DNA from: Rhodospirillales bacterium
GTDB taxonomy: Bacteria; Pseudomonadota; Alphaproteobacteria; Rhodospirillales; Shumkoniaceae
Assembly (NCBI GenBank): GCA_014859895.1
Contig: JACZKS010000150.1
Span: forward strand, 1 to 64,000
Length of the DNA stretch: 64,000 bases
Reading direction: 5' to 3'
The notes beneath the pieces were generated by a model that searched no databases, was not told the origin of the DNA, and saw nothing but the letters and a program-made list of their open reading frames with translations. Position numbers and translations under genes: made by a program. Shown here one piece after another: positions 54,200 to 63,744 of this stretch. The stretch's first letter is position 1. Each line of letters opens with the position of its first letter.

Positions 54200-55065
54200 C
54201 GTTCGAACGGCGGGTGGAACGGCAGATCGCCGATTTGCGGGAGCGGCGGTGGCCCGACCTCGAACGGGCAGTCACGGCCCGCCGGCTGGCCTGGGCCGAT
54301 GCCCATCGGCAGCGGCTTGCCGGGGCCTCGGCGCCGACCCCGCGGCAGGCGTTCGACTTGCTGTTCTTCGACTACATGGGGCTCGACGCCCGCGACCTTC
54401 CCGTCGTTGCCGAAAGCGCGGACGAGATCGTCTGGGAATCGCGTAACCCCTGCCCGACGGTCGAGGCCTGTCGGGCGCTGGGACTCGACACCCGGCGGGT
54501 GTGCCGGGCCGTCTACGAGAAATCGACCCAGGCGTTGATTTCCCGGCTTGACCCCGCCTTGCGGTTCCTCCGCGACTACGCTCGCATCCGCCCGCATGCC
54601 GACCATTGCCGGGAGCGCGTTGTCAGGGTCGATTTCGAAACCCTGATGGGCATGGCGCTGGAGGAGGCTCACACCTCGCGCCGCGAGGGCAACAAAGGCT
54701 ACGGCGCCGTCATCGCCCTGGGGCGGGAGGTGGTGGCCAAGGCCCACGACACGGCTGCCACGGAGGGCGATCCCAGCCTGCACGCCGAGGTCAACGCCAT
54801 TCGCGCCTCCGTCCGCCGGCTGGGCGAGACGGACTTGAGCGGTTGCATTCTGGTTTCGACCTGCGAGCCCTGCCCGATGTGCGCGTCCCTCGCCGTCTGG
54901 GCCAACCTCTCGGCCATCGTCTTCGGTGCTTCCATCGAGGAAACCATGGCGCTGGGCCGCACGCGCATCGACCTCGGCTGCGAGGAGATCATCGCCAAAT
55001 CGCCCGTGATAATGGAAGTGATCGGCGGCGTGCGGGCGGAGGAATGCCTGGCGCTTTACGCCTAG
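54196..55065 (+). CDS. CMP/dCMP-type deaminase with extra N-terminal domain
   Basis: 289-aa protein. Residues ~147-289 are a zinc-dependent nucleoside/nucleotide deaminase: LHAEVNAI (His196, Glu) and [14 protein letters not shown] (Cys226, Cys229). Residues 1-145 are an additional domain: long helix, then [48 protein letters not shown] with Cys and His residues, not part of classic deaminases; it weakly recalls 2-amino-thiazoline-4-carboxylate hydrolase-like folds. The deaminase could act on guanine, cytosine derivatives or a novel substrate. Start ATG overlaps tlyA stop by 4 nt; convergent overlap of 4 nt with aroC at the other end. Confidence 0.82.
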   Translation: MTFERRVERQIADLRERRWPDLERAVTARRLAWADAHRQRLAGASAPTPRQAFDLLFFDYMGLDARDLPVVAESADEIVWESRNPCPTVEACRALGLDTRRVCRAVYEKSTQALISRLDPALRFLRDYARIRPHADHCRERVVRVDFETLMGMALEEAHTSRREGNKGYGAVIALGREVVAKAHDTAATEGDPSLHAEVNAIRASVRRLGETDLSGCILVSTCEPCPMCASLAVWANLSAIVFGASIEETMALGRTRIDLGCEEIIAKSPVIMEVIGGVRAEECLALYA

Positions 55066-56138
55066 GCCCCGCACTGGCCGCGCTGGCGGAGCAGGTGGTC
55101 GGCCAGCACGATGGCCAGCATGGCCTCGCCGACCGGGACCGCGCGGATGCCGACGCAGGGGTCGTGGCGGCCCTTGGTGACGATCTCGGTCTCTTCGCCG
55201 GCAACCGTGACGGTGCGGCGTGGCGTCAGGATCGAGCTGGTCGGCTTCACCGTGAAGCGGGCCACGATGTCCTGGCCCGAGGAGATGCCGCCAAGGATGC
55301 CGCCGGCGTTGTTGGCGAGGAAAACGGGGCGGCCGTCCTCGCCCATGCGCATCTCGTCGGCGTTCTCGGGGCCGGTCAGCACGGCGGCGGCCAGACCGGC
55401 GCCGATCTCGACCGCCTTGACGGCGGGGATGCTCATCAGGGCCTTGGCGATCTCGGCGTCGAGCTTGTCGAACACCGGCTCGCCCAGACCGGCCGGGACC
55501 CCCGAGGCCACCACCTCGACGACGGCGCCGACGCTGGAGCCTTCCTTGCGCACGGCATCCAGGAAGCTCTCCCAGGTTTCGGCCATGGCGGCATCGGGGC
55601 ACGAGAACGGGTTGGCCGAAACCGCCGCCCAATCCCAGCGGGAGCGGTCGATGGCGTGGGGGCCGATCTGCACCAGGGCGCCGCGCACCTGGACGGTTTC
55701 GCCCAGGACCTTGCGGGCGATGGCGCCGGCCGCCACCCGCACGGCGGTTTCGCGTGCGCTGGAGCGGCCGCCGCCGCGGTAGTCGCGGATGCCGTACTTC
55801 TGGAGGTAGGCATAGTCGGCGTGGCCGGGGCGGAACTTGTCCTTGATCTCGGAATAGTCCTTGGAGCGGGCGTCCTGATTGCGGATCAGAAGGCCGATCG
55901 GCGTGCCGGTCGTCTTGCCCTCGAAGACGCCCGACAGGATCTCGACGGTATCGGGCTCGCGGCGCTGGCTGGTATGGCGCGTTTGCCCGGTGCGCCGGCG
56001 TTCCAGGTCGGCCTGGATATCGGCCTCGGCGAGCGGGATGCCCGGCGGCACGCCGTCGACGACGCCGCCGATGGCCGGCCCGTGGCTTTCGCCGAAGGTC
56101 GTCACCCGGAAGAGCTGGCCGAAGGTGTTGCCGGGCAT
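55062..56138 (-). CDS. aroC: Chorismate synthase
   Basis: Last common step of aromatic amino acid synthesis: EPSP to chorismate with reduced FMN (358 aa). [71 protein letters not shown] and [17 protein letters not shown] are all there. Opens 13 nt after fabI, so they form an operon. The 3' end overlaps the deaminase gene tail-to-tail by 4 nt. Firm call. Confidence 0.97.
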   Translation of the reverse strand: MPGNTFGQLFRVTTFGESHGPAIGGVVDGVPPGIPLAEADIQADLERRRTGQTRHTSQRREPDTVEILSGVFEGKTTGTPIGLLIRNQDARSKDYSEIKDKFRPGHADYAYLQKYGIRDYRGGGRSSARETAVRVAAGAIARKVLGETVQVRGALVQIGPHAIDRSRWDWAAVSANPFSCPDAAMAETWESFLDAVRKEGSSVGAVVEVVASGVPAGLGEPVFDKLDAEIAKALMSIPAVKAVEIGAGLAAAVLTGPENADEMRMGEDGRPVFLANNAGGILGGISSGQDIVARFTVKPTSSILTPRRTVTVAGEETEIVTKGRHDPCVGIRAVPVGEAMLAIVLADHLLRQRGQCGA

Positions 56139-56151
56139 CGGGTATCGCCGC

Positions 56152-56964
56152 CTACACCGTCGCGATGTCGGGCGCGTCGACCGCCTTCATGCCGACGATG
56201 TGATAGCCGCAGTCCACATGATGGGTTTCGCCGGTGACGCCGCTGGACAGATTGCTGAGGAGGTAGAGGCCGGAGCCGCCGATGTCTTCCAGCGTCACGT
56301 TGCGGCGCAGCGGCGAGTTGAGCTCGTTCCACTTGAGGATGTAGCGGAAGTCACCGATCCCCGAGGCGGCCAGCGTCTTCATCGGCCCGGCCGAGAGCGC
56401 GTTGACGCGGATCTTCTGCTTGCCCAGGTCCTCGGCCAGATAGCGCACGGAGGCTTCCAGCGCCGCCTTGGCGACGCCCATCACGTTGTAGTGCGGCGTC
56501 ACCCGCTCGGCCCCCAGGTAGGTCAGCGTCAGCAGCGTCCCGCCGTCGGGCATCAGGGCAGCGGCGCGCTGGCACACCGCGGTGAACGAGAAGACCGAGA
56601 TGTGCATCGTCTTGGTGAAGTTTTCCGGCGTCGTGTTGAGGTAGCGGCCCTTCAGTTCCTCCTTGTCGGAGTAGGCGATGGCGTGCACCACGAAATCGAG
56701 TTTGCCCCAGGTCTTCTTCAGGCTTTCGAAAACGGCGTCGACGGAGGCCATGTCCATGACGTCGCAGGGCAGCACGATTTCGGAGCCGACCGATGCGGCC
56801 AGCGGTTGCACCCGCTTCTGCAGCGCCTCGCCCTGGTAGGTGAAGGCCAGTTCGGCGCCCTGGGCATGGGTGGCGCGGGCGATCGCCCAGGCGATCGACC
56901 GATCATTGGCGACGCCCATGATCAGGCCCTTCTTGCCGGCCATCAACGGTACGGAATCAATCAT
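56152..56964 (-). CDS. fabI: Enoyl-[acyl-carrier-protein] reductase (NADH)
   Basis: Reduces the enoyl-ACP double bond in fatty acid elongation (270 aa). [33 protein letters not shown] is the NADH-binding N-terminus; active site [33 protein letters not shown] has the Tyr/Lys pair. C-terminal [24 protein letters not shown] and [12 protein letters not shown] are typical. ATG at 56964 used (upstream extra 12 residues lack homology); GGGGGG just before. Triclosan-sensitive family. Followed by aroC at 13 nt. Confidence 0.95.
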   Translation of the reverse strand: MIDSVPLMAGKKGLIMGVANDRSIAWAIARATHAQGAELAFTYQGEALQKRVQPLAASVGSEIVLPCDVMDMASVDAVFESLKKTWGKLDFVVHAIAYSDKEELKGRYLNTTPENFTKTMHISVFSFTAVCQRAAALMPDGGTLLTLTYLGAERVTPHYNVMGVAKAALEASVRYLAEDLGKQKIRVNALSAGPMKTLAASGIGDFRYILKWNELNSPLRRNVTLEDIGGSGLYLLSNLSSGVTGETHHVDCGYHIVGMKAVDAPDIATV

Positions 56965-57254
56965 GAACCCCCCTTGAGATCGAACAACGTGCCAGGGCAT
57001 GCCCCTCGAAGCACGGGCATCCTACACGATACATTAGAAAAAAAGCAAAAGAGGACAACGCCTCTCGTTTTTACCGGGTTCGCAACCGGCAATCTCTGCG
57101 ATCGGGGGTTATTACTAGATTGCCTGGGGGTTGGGGAAGAGACAGAATCTTAATCCATCCATGGCATCGTTCTTGCCTAGCAAACGGCCAAGGCCCCATC
57201 CGCCCTGCCGGGGCGGGGGAAGGGCCGGCCAAACCTTCGGAGGAGTCCCAGATC
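56965..57254. promoter_or_regulatory. Divergent region between fabI and chemoreceptor gene
   Basis: 290-nt gap with no gene. Its right part has a TGGCATCGTTCTTGCC element (57162-57177) that matches a sigma-54 promoter (see separate entry). The left part has an A-rich tract (57035-57055) that lies in the fabI promoter region. Confidence 0.4.
57162..57177 (+). promoter_or_regulatory. Candidate sigma-54 (-24/-12) promoter
   Basis: TGGCATCGTTCTTGCC has the conserved GG and GC with exactly the spacing of the sigma-54 consensus TGGCAC-N5-TTGC, differing at only three positions. It lies 77 nt upstream of the chemoreceptor start. Confidence 0.45.
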
Positions 57255-58640
57255 GTGAATCAGATACCTGGAGGGCGCCAGCCCTCGCGGACGCCGGTCG
57301 TCGAGCGGAATAACGCGGCGTTCCGGGAACGGCTTGCCTTCCTGCGTTTGGACGAGGCGGCGCGCGCCGAACTGCGCGACCTCTGGCCCGTCGTCGAGCC
57401 CCATCTCCGCTCCATCCTCGAAGGGTTCTACGATCACCTGTTCAAGGTCAAGCATCTGGCGATGATAATCGGCGACCGCAAGCGGGTCCCCGGCCTCGTC
57501 GCCAGCCAGTGCAAGCACTGGTCCCACCTGTTCAACGGCCTGACAGAGGATGTCTTCTTCGAGGAGGCGACGGCCATCGGCCGCGCCCACCATCGCATCG
57601 GCCTCGAACAGCAGTGGTACTTGGGTGGCTACGCCTACATCCTGGGCCGCCTGTCCGAAGTGGCGGTGCAGAAGTTCCGCCTGCGCCCGGCCCGGCAGGC
57701 CGCTTCCATCAACGTCATCCAGCGGGCGGTCTTCCTCGATATGGATCTGGCCCTTTCCGTCTACCACGACCTGATCGAGCAGGAGAGTGCGGCCGAGCAA
57801 GATCGTCGCGGCGGGCTGATCGGCGCGTTCAGCGGAGCGGCGTCGGGACTGCTGCAAAGCGTCGCCTCCGCCGCCGACCAGATGGAGGCCTCCTCCAGGG
57901 TCATGAGCGCGAATGCGACCGACACCATCCGGAAGGCGGCCGCCGTCGCCGCCGCCGCCGAGGAGATGTCGGCCAGCGTCGAAACGGTCGCCGCCGCCAC
58001 CGAGGAATTGTCCAGTTCGGTCAACGAAATCGGCCGCCAGGTCAATCATTCCGCCAAGATCGCCACCGAGGCCGTCGATGAGGCGCAGCGCGTCAGCGGC
58101 ATGGTCGACGGCCTGGCGAGCGCCGTCGAGAAGATCGGCAAGGTGGTCGAACTGATCAACGACATCGCCGATCAGACCAACCTCCTGGCGCTGAACGCCA
58201 CCATCGAGGCGGCGCGGGCCGGCGAGGCGGGCAAGGGCTTCGCGGTGGTCGCTTCCGAGGTCAAGAACCTGGCCAACCAGACCGGCAAGGCGACCGAGGA
58301 GATCGGCGCCCAGATCACCGACATTCAGTCGGCGACGGCGCTGGCGGTGAATTCCATCGAGGGCATCCAGAAGACCATCCACAACATCAACGGCATCACC
58401 AGCGGCATCGCTTCCGCCGTCGAGGAACAAAGCGCCGCGACGCGGGAAATCGCCCACAACATCACGCAAACGTCGCTGGCCGCGCAGGAGGTGTCCGGCA
58501 ACATCGTCGAGGTGAATTCGGCGGCGAACCGCACGGGCTCGGAATCGGCGCAGGTCCTGAAAGCCGCCCAGTCGGTGAATGCCCAGACGGAGACCCTGCG
58601 CGACAGGACCGTCAAATTCCTCGACGAGGTCAACGCCTGA
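57255..58640 (+). CDS. Globin-coupled chemoreceptor (HemAT-like MCP)
   Basis: Soluble methyl-accepting protein (461 aa) with an N-terminal heme globin sensor and no membrane helices. The globin domain (about residues 20-185) includes [26 protein letters not shown] and the proximal heme His in [20 protein letters not shown] (His113). The C-terminal signalling part has the highly conserved hairpin [48 protein letters not shown]. Expected to sense oxygen. GTG at 57255 preceded by GGAGGAG. No che genes nearby; a sigma-54-like box is upstream, and the R5 palindrome follows the stop by 3 nt. Confidence 0.92.
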   Translation: MNQIPGGRQPSRTPVVERNNAAFRERLAFLRLDEAARAELRDLWPVVEPHLRSILEGFYDHLFKVKHLAMIIGDRKRVPGLVASQCKHWSHLFNGLTEDVFFEEATAIGRAHHRIGLEQQWYLGGYAYILGRLSEVAVQKFRLRPARQAASINVIQRAVFLDMDLALSVYHDLIEQESAAEQDRRGGLIGAFSGAASGLLQSVASAADQMEASSRVMSANATDTIRKAAAVAAAAEEMSASVETVAAATEELSSSVNEIGRQVNHSAKIATEAVDEAQRVSGMVDGLASAVEKIGKVVELINDIADQTNLLALNATIEAARAGEAGKGFAVVASEVKNLANQTGKATEEIGAQITDIQSATALAVNSIEGIQKTIHNINGITSGIASAVEEQSAATREIAHNITQTSLAAQEVSGNIVEVNSAANRTGSESAQVLKAAQSVNAQTETLRDRTVKFLDEVNA

Positions 58641-58643
58641 TCC

Positions 58644-58764
58644 AATTTCGGGGACACCATAATTTCGGGGACACCATATTTAATTCACCCTTCTCCTCCC
58701 TGAGAAGTGACGCAACCTCTTGTGAATTAAATATGGTGTCCCCGAAATTATGGTGTCCCCGAAA
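58644..58764. repeat. Long inverted-repeat element R5 (nested)
   Basis: Inner arms 58661-58687 and 58723-58749 are perfect inverted repeats (AATTTCGGGGACACCATATT...). A shorter outer pair, 58644-58660 (AATTTCGGGGACACCAT) and 58750-58764 (ATGGTGTCCCCGAAA), flanks them, as if one element was inserted into another. Four nt after the chemoreceptor stop. Confidence 0.9.
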
Positions 58765-58853
58765 CTAAGAGTCGTTTCCGCGGTTTCCGGCGTGTCGCCG
58801 TTTCGGCGTATACTTGGTTGAAGCGTCAGGCCTTCGCGGGAATGGAGAGGGGG

Positions 58854-60179
58854 ATGACGGAGCCGACCCCGGAAGATTTCGCCAATCGCAATTCGAAACG
58901 CCTCTCGGTGAAGGCTGGCGAGACGGCCCGCTTCGCCGCTCTTGTGTGGCGCCGGTTCGACGAGGAGGGGGGCTTCCGGATGGCTGCCTCCCTCAGCTAC
59001 ACGTCGCTGCTGGCGATCGTGCCCTTGACGGCCATCGGCTTTTCGATGCTGGCGGCCTTCCCGGTGTTCGAGGGCATCCGCTATCAGTTCCAGGACATCC
59101 TTTTTTCCAACTTCCTGCCGCAGTCGGCCGATACCCTGAAGGATTATTTCGACCGGTTCGTCGAGAACGCCGCCCGCCTCACCGCGTTCGGCATCGTCGG
59201 CCTCGCGGTCACCGCGGTGCTGCTGCTGGGAACCATAGAGGCCGACCTCAACGCCATTTTCCGGGTCGGCCGGGCCCGCGCGCTGGCGCCCCGCCTGCTG
59301 GTGTTCTGGGCCCTGATCACCCTGGGGCCCCTGCTGCTGGGGGCGAGCTTCTCGCTCAGCACCTACTTTTTCGCCCTGACCCGGTGGGTCGGGGCGGACG
59401 CCGTGTCCGGTTCCATCGCCATCCTCAGCGGCATCGTGCCGACCGTCATCATGATCGTGGCGTTGACGCTCTGTTATTGGGTCGTTCCCAATCGCCGGAT
59501 TCGCCCGCAAGATGCCGTCCTCGGCGGTCTCGTCGCCGGCGTGCTGTTCTCGCTGCTGCGCGCGGGATTTGGCTTCTACGTCGCCAATTTTCCGACCTAT
59601 CAGCACGTCTACGGGGCGGTCTCGGCGGTGCCCATCTTCCTGATTTGGATGTACCTGTCGTGGGCCGTCGTCCTGCTGGGAGCCAGCCTGGCGGCGGTTT
59701 CCGGCGAGTGGCGCGCGGGGGTCCGGGAAGCGCCCACACCGGTCGATTGCGGCCGGCGTCTAGCCGCCGCGCTTGAGGTGCTGTCGCTGTTGCGCCAGGC
59801 AAGCCGATCCGGGCGGGGCGCCTCGCGCAACGACATCCTGAAGGCGAGTGGCCTCGACGGCGCAAGGGTCGACCGGCTGCTTCAGGCCTTCCAGCGCCAC
59901 GGCTACGCGGATCGCACCGAGCGCCACGGATGGGTGCCGGTCGGCGACCTGTCGGGCGTCACGCTCTACGATTTCATGCTTTTCCTGGACGTGGCGGTCG
60001 AGCCAACAAACGCCAGCCCCCGCCTGCCGGCTTGGCGGGCGCGGTTGGAGGAAGAATTGGCCGTGATGGCCCGGGCACAAAAAGACGCCGCCAGCACGAC
60101 CTTGCAGGATCTGCTTGGCGGTTCAGATGCGGCGAAGGACGAGAATCCCTCGCCGGCGATCAGGCGCGATGCCGGATGA
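58854..60179 (+). CDS. YihY/BrkB family membrane protein
   Basis: Polytopic inner-membrane protein (441 aa) of the YihY/BrkB family, often wrongly labelled ribonuclease BN. Family core: DEEGGFRMAASLSYTSLLAIVPLTAIGFSMLAAFPVFEG and, further on, YCWVVPNRRIRPQDAVLGGLVAGVLFSLLRAGFGFYV, with about six helices. A cytoplasmic C-terminal part of about 150 residues contains a helical, HTH-like stretch (ASRNDILKASGLDGARVDRLLQAFQRHGYADRTERHGWVPVGDLSG). Function unknown. ATG at 58854 preceded by GGAGAGGGGG; an earlier in-frame TTG at 58818 is less likely. Confidence 0.85.
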   Translation: MTEPTPEDFANRNSKRLSVKAGETARFAALVWRRFDEEGGFRMAASLSYTSLLAIVPLTAIGFSMLAAFPVFEGIRYQFQDILFSNFLPQSADTLKDYFDRFVENAARLTAFGIVGLAVTAVLLLGTIEADLNAIFRVGRARALAPRLLVFWALITLGPLLLGASFSLSTYFFALTRWVGADAVSGSIAILSGIVPTVIMIVALTLCYWVVPNRRIRPQDAVLGGLVAGVLFSLLRAGFGFYVANFPTYQHVYGAVSAVPIFLIWMYLSWAVVLLGASLAAVSGEWRAGVREAPTPVDCGRRLAAALEVLSLLRQASRSGRGASRNDILKASGLDGARVDRLLQAFQRHGYADRTERHGWVPVGDLSGVTLYDFMLFLDVAVEPTNASPRLPAWRARLEEELAVMARAQKDAASTTLQDLLGGSDAAKDENPSPAIRRDAG

Positions 60180-60200
60180 CGGGCGAAACGGGCCGCCGGA

Positions 60201-60677
60201 TCAGTTGACGACCTTCCACGACCCGTCCGCCTGCCGGCAGGCGGTTCCGTAAGCCTGTTCCTGCTTGCCGCCGACGGTCACCGTCTGCTGGTACTCGCGG
60301 CACAAGGCGCCGGTCTGGGCGTCGGTGCCGGTGCGCACCGGGACGATCGTGCCGGAGTTGCCGGTGTTCGGGTTTTCCCAGCGAATCGACTGCCCGCTGT
60401 TGAGGGCCTGTTCGCTGGCCTGATGGGCGCGAATGCGGTCCACCTCGTCCATGCTGCGGCCGACTTCGCTGCCGAGCAAGCCGCCAAGCACAACGCCGAG
60501 CGCCGTCGCCGCGAGTTGGCCCTTGCCGCCGCCGATCTGCGCTCCGGCCAAGCCGCCTGCCGCGGCGCCGACCAGCGTGCCGCCGGTTTGCTTTGGGCGG
60601 TCCTGCATGCCGGTGCATGCCGAGGCCGCCACCATCACGGCGGCAAGAGCCAGAACCAAAACCTTTTTCGACGTCAT
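60201..60677 (-). CDS. Glycine-zipper surface lipoprotein (RT0821/Lpp0805-like)
   Basis: Outer-membrane lipoprotein (158 aa). Lipobox ASAC at residues 18-21 after a hydrophobic signal (VLVLALAAVMVA). Then the glycine-zipper TLVGAAAGGLAGAQIGGGKGQLAATALGVVLGGLLGSEVG (17-kDa antigen type) and a conserved C-terminal domain: SIRWENPNTGNSGTIVPV and CREYQQTVTVGGKQEQAYGTACRQADGSWKVV. RBS GGAGGAAG. Function is not well established; the family may help in outer membrane structure. Divergent from pdxH with 190 nt between. Convergent with yihY. Confidence 0.87.
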   Translation of the reverse strand: MTSKKVLVLALAAVMVAASACTGMQDRPKQTGGTLVGAAAGGLAGAQIGGGKGQLAATALGVVLGGLLGSEVGRSMDEVDRIRAHQASEQALNSGQSIRWENPNTGNSGTIVPVRTGTDAQTGALCREYQQTVTVGGKQEQAYGTACRQADGSWKVVN

Positions 60678-60867
60678 ATATCTTCCTCCGGTCGAACAAA
60701 TGCCAATCTGGCGCAACAGAACTTCCCCGTCTCCCACCGGTCCCCTATAGATAGGCCAGGATATGTGGCCGGCACAATACGTTTGCGGGGCACACAACCA
60801 TTGGCACGCCATCATGGCAGCTTTATGGTGGCCCGCATCGCCCCGTTTGACGGAGAAAAATCCCGCC

Positions 60868-61446
60868 GTGACCAACGATCCCTTCGGCCTGTTCAAGCAG
60901 TGGCTGGCCGACGCCGAGAAAAGCGAAATCAACGACCCCACCGCCATGGCGCTCGCCACCGCCGACGCCGAGGGCCGGCCGAGCGTGCGCATGGTCCTTC
61001 TGAAGGGCGTCGACGAGCGCGGGTTCGTCTTCTACACCAACCTAACGAGCCGCAAGGGCCGGCAGCTGGCGGCCAACCCGCGGGTCGGCCTGTGCTTCCA
61101 TTGGAAGAGCCTGCGCAGGCAGGTCAACGTCGAGGGACCGGTCTCTCCGGTCGATACCGCCGAGGCCGACGCCTATTTCGCTTCGCGCGACCGCGGCAGC
61201 CAGATCGGTGCCTGGGCGTCCAAGCAGTCCCAGCCGCTGGAGGGCCGCTTCGATCTGGAAAGCCGGGTCGCCAAGTTCGCCGCGAAGTTCCACGTGGGCG
61301 CGGTGCCTCGGCCGGAATTCTGGTCGGGTTTCCGGGTGGTGCCGGAACGGATCGAATTCTGGGAGGACCGGCCGTTCCGCCTGCACAATCGCCTGGTGTT
61401 CCAGCGCACCGATGGGGCGTGGCAAACCCAAAACCTGTTTCCGTGA
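60868..61446 (+). CDS. pdxH: Pyridoxamine 5'-phosphate oxidase
   Basis: FMN enzyme forming pyridoxal 5'-phosphate (192 aa from GTG). [68 protein letters not shown] and the C-terminal [30 protein letters not shown] are standard. The start is unsure: GTG at 60868 has GGAG 12 nt before; TTG at 60847 also in frame. It precedes a CDF gene by 7 nt, so it is first of a two-gene operon. Distinct from the PNPOx-like protein at 755. Confidence 0.95.
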   Translation: MTNDPFGLFKQWLADAEKSEINDPTAMALATADAEGRPSVRMVLLKGVDERGFVFYTNLTSRKGRQLAANPRVGLCFHWKSLRRQVNVEGPVSPVDTAEADAYFASRDRGSQIGAWASKQSQPLEGRFDLESRVAKFAAKFHVGAVPRPEFWSGFRVVPERIEFWEDRPFRLHNRLVFQRTDGAWQTQNLFP

Positions 61447-61453
61447 GGAGGCC

Positions 61454-62392
61454 ATGGCGGCGCCAGCGAACGATGTCGGCGGCGGCGGATTGGGGTTGAC
61501 CCAGCGATCCGGGACATTGATGCGGTGGGCGACCTACGCATCGCTGTCGGTGGCCGGCATCCTGACGTTCGCCAAGCTGGGGGCCTGGCTGGCCACCGAT
61601 TCGGTCAGCCTGCTGTCCACGCTGGTCGATTCGATGCTCGACGTCTGCGCCTCGGGCTTAAGCTTCCTGGCCGTCCGCCACGCCACGCAGCCGGCCGATC
61701 ACGACCATCGCTTCGGGCACGGCAAGGCCGAATCCTTGGGGGGATTGGGCCAGTCCGCCTTCGTTTTCGGCTCCGGCGTCTTCGTCCTGGTGCAGGCGGT
61801 CCAGCGGCTGCTGTTTCCGGCCGAACTCGCCAACACCGAGGTCGGCTACGCCGTCATGACCATAAGCATGATTCTCAGCGGCGCTCTCGTCCTTTTCCAG
61901 CGCTTTGTCGTGCGCAGGACGGGATCGGTGGCGATCGGCGCCGAATCGCTCAATTACCAGAACGACATCCTGGTCAACGGCAGCGTCATGGTATCGCTGG
62001 CGGTGACCACCGGCTTCGGCTGGCCGGCCGCCGATCCGCTGTTTGCCATCGGCATCGCCGCCTACATCATGTGGGGGGCATGGCGGATTGGCAGGCGGGC
62101 GCTTGATATCCTGATGGACCGGGAACTTCCCGACGACGACCGCGAACGCATCCGTATCCTCGCCTGCGACTGCAAGGGCGTGCGCGGCGTGCACGCCATC
62201 CGCACCCGTTCATCGGGTCTCAGCCTGTTCGTGCAGCTTCACGTCGAATTGGCCGACAACCTGCCGCTCAAGGAGGCCCACGACGTCGTGGAGGCGGTCG
62301 AGCGCGCCCTGGCGGCGGCCTATCCCAACGCCGACATCCTGATCCACGCCGATCCCGAGAGCGTGGTGCCGGCCGAACGGTGGGAACGGTAG
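61454..62392 (+). CDS. Cation diffusion facilitator (FieF-like) metal exporter
   Basis: Proton-coupled divalent metal exporter of the inner membrane (312 aa, six helices plus a C-terminal cytoplasmic metal-binding domain). Transport site: LVDSMLDVCASGLS gives Asp59 and Asp63; SLNYQNDILVNG gives Asn167 and Asp171. In E. coli FieF the position of Asn167 is His153, a zinc ligand, so metal selectivity may be altered. HDHRFGHGKAESLGGLGQSAF and the C-terminal domain LSLFVQLHVELADNLPLKEAHDVVEAVE are typical. ATG preceded by GAGGAGG. Downstream of pdxH by 7 nt. Confidence 0.9.
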   Translation: MAAPANDVGGGGLGLTQRSGTLMRWATYASLSVAGILTFAKLGAWLATDSVSLLSTLVDSMLDVCASGLSFLAVRHATQPADHDHRFGHGKAESLGGLGQSAFVFGSGVFVLVQAVQRLLFPAELANTEVGYAVMTISMILSGALVLFQRFVVRRTGSVAIGAESLNYQNDILVNGSVMVSLAVTTGFGWPAADPLFAIGIAAYIMWGAWRIGRRALDILMDRELPDDDRERIRILACDCKGVRGVHAIRTRSSGLSLFVQLHVELADNLPLKEAHDVVEAVERALAAAYPNADILIHADPESVVPAERWER

Positions 62393-62399
62393 GCCGCTC

Positions 62400-63203
62400 C
62401 TACAGCATCTTGTGCATTGCGACGGGAATGCGCCGGCGGACCGTTTCCAGATAGACGGGGTCGAGGCGCGCGGTGGCGAAGCCGTCGCCTTCCGGGATGC
62501 GGCAGATGACCTGCCCCCACGGGTCGACGATCATCGAATGGCCGTAGCTTGCCCCCTTGTCGTTGGGGTAGGGCCCCCACTGGGCCGGCGCCACCACGTA
62601 GCACTCGGTTTCGATGGCCCTGGCCCTGAGCAGCACCTCCCAATGGTCCTTGCCGGTGAGCAGCGTGAAGGCGGCCGGCACCATCAGCACCTGGACCGCG
62701 GACTTGGCCAGGGCCTGGTAGAGTTCGGGAAAGCGCAGGTCGTAGCAGATCGAACAGCCGATCCGCAAACCCCCGGCGTCGTAGGCGACGATGGCGTCGC
62801 CGCGCGAGTAGACGGCGGATTCCTTGTATTCCCGCCCGTCCTGGGTGGTGACGTCGAAAAGGTGGATCTTGCGATAGCAGGCCAACTCCTCGCCGGTTCG
62901 CCCGAAGGCGACGGTGGTGTTGAAGATGCGCTCGCCGTCCTGCTCGATGAAGCTGCCGCCGTGCACCAGGATGCCGTGGCTCACCGCCTGTTCGCGCAGG
63001 AAGGTGTACGTTTCGCCCCCGGGGATGGGCTCGGCGGCGGCGCGGCGGCCCTGGCTGGTCATGCCGTGGTAGGCGAACATCTCGGGCAGGACCACCATGT
63101 CCGGCTTGTCGGAAGCCACCGCGTCGGCGATCAGTTGGGCGGCCTTCTTGTGGTTGGCCGCCTTGTCGTCGCCGGCATTCATCTGGATCAGCGAAACCCG
63201 CAT
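62400..63203 (-). CDS. Carbon-nitrogen hydrolase (nitrilase superfamily, Nit-type)
   Basis: 267-aa amidase. Catalytic triad visible: Glu in VVLPEMFAYHG, Lys in ACYRKIHLFDV, Cys in IGCSICYDLRFPELY. The combination of FDVTTQDGREYKES and SICYDLRFPELYQ is typical of Nit1/Nit2 (deaminated glutathione amidase or omega-amidase). ATG 63203 is preferred: AAGGGG lies 9 nt ahead, and a possible in-frame ATG 10 codons upstream has no homology. Converges with the CDF gene, 7 nt apart. Substrate probably a metabolite repair amide. Confidence 0.9.
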   Translation of the reverse strand: MRVSLIQMNAGDDKAANHKKAAQLIADAVASDKPDMVVLPEMFAYHGMTSQGRRAAAEPIPGGETYTFLREQAVSHGILVHGGSFIEQDGERIFNTTVAFGRTGEELACYRKIHLFDVTTQDGREYKESAVYSRGDAIVAYDAGGLRIGCSICYDLRFPELYQALAKSAVQVLMVPAAFTLLTGKDHWEVLLRARAIETECYVVAPAQWGPYPNDKGASYGHSMIVDPWGQVICRIPEGDGFATARLDPVYLETVRRRIPVAMHKML

Positions 63204-63300
63204 CGCGTTCGGCCCCTTGTCCTGTCTCCGCATGATGTAAGGGTTTCTTAGCGCGATTTCACGCCCCCGTTCAACCGGGGGGACGGGATCCTTTCCCCAT

Positions 63301-63389
63301 GTCATTCCGGGGCGCCCGCAGGGCGAACCCGGAATCCAGGGCAACCGCTTCGTCGCCGGCCCTGGATTCCCGCTTTCGCGGGAATGACG
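63301..63389. repeat. Paired short palindromic repeat (GTCATTCCGG / GGAATGACG type)
   Basis: Left unit 63301-63340 (GTCATTCCGGGGCGCCC... to CCAGG) and right unit 63361-63389 (CCTGGATTCCCGCTTTCGCG to GGAATGACG) are inverted. Same family as 20955-20995. Lies between the DUF2892 gene and the nitrilase gene. Confidence 0.75.
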
Positions 63390-63412
63390 AAAAAGAAAGG
63401 GGCGGCCCGGGT

Positions 63413-63616
63413 TTACGAAAACGCCTGGCCGGGCTTGGCGCCCAGTTTGCGCAGGATGAGGGCCAGCGGGCAGAAGCCGGTGAAGGCCGCCTGAAACAGG
63501 TTGAGGCCGACGAAGGCGGTCAGCCATAGCCAGTTCTGGTGGTGGACCAGGGAAAGGCCAACGCTTGCCAAAACGACGAAACCGGCGAAAGCTAGAACGA
63601 TGCGGTCGATCGACAT
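63413..63616 (-). CDS. DUF2892 (YgaP-type) membrane protein
   Basis: Small two-helix membrane protein (67 aa). [22 protein letters not shown] and [31 protein letters not shown] are typical of DUF2892, also found as the membrane half of YgaP rhodanese proteins. Such genes are often under ArsR/BigR-type control near RND pumps or sulfide genes. The ATG follows GGAGG. It is divergent from an RND adaptor gene across 128 nt. Confidence 0.88.
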   Translation of the reverse strand: MSIDRIVLAFAGFVVLASVGLSLVHHQNWLWLTAFVGLNLFQAAFTGFCPLALILRKLGAKPGQAFS

Positions 63617-63744
63617 GGTTTCCTCCATGAGGTCGGGTTGCAACGCGAACTTGCGGCCCTAAATATATGGCGGTATGCTAAATTAGCAAATACTAATATT
63701 TCGTGAGTCGCATTTGGGAAGCGCCTGAGAAAGGGATCCACGCC
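63617..63744. promoter_or_regulatory. Divergent promoter with overlapping palindromes
   Basis: ATTAG-CAAATA-CTAAT (63682-63697) and GCTAAATTAGC (63677-63687) overlap in an AT-rich stretch between DUF2892 and the RND adaptor. This looks like a winged helix repressor operator, able to control both genes. Confidence 0.6.
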
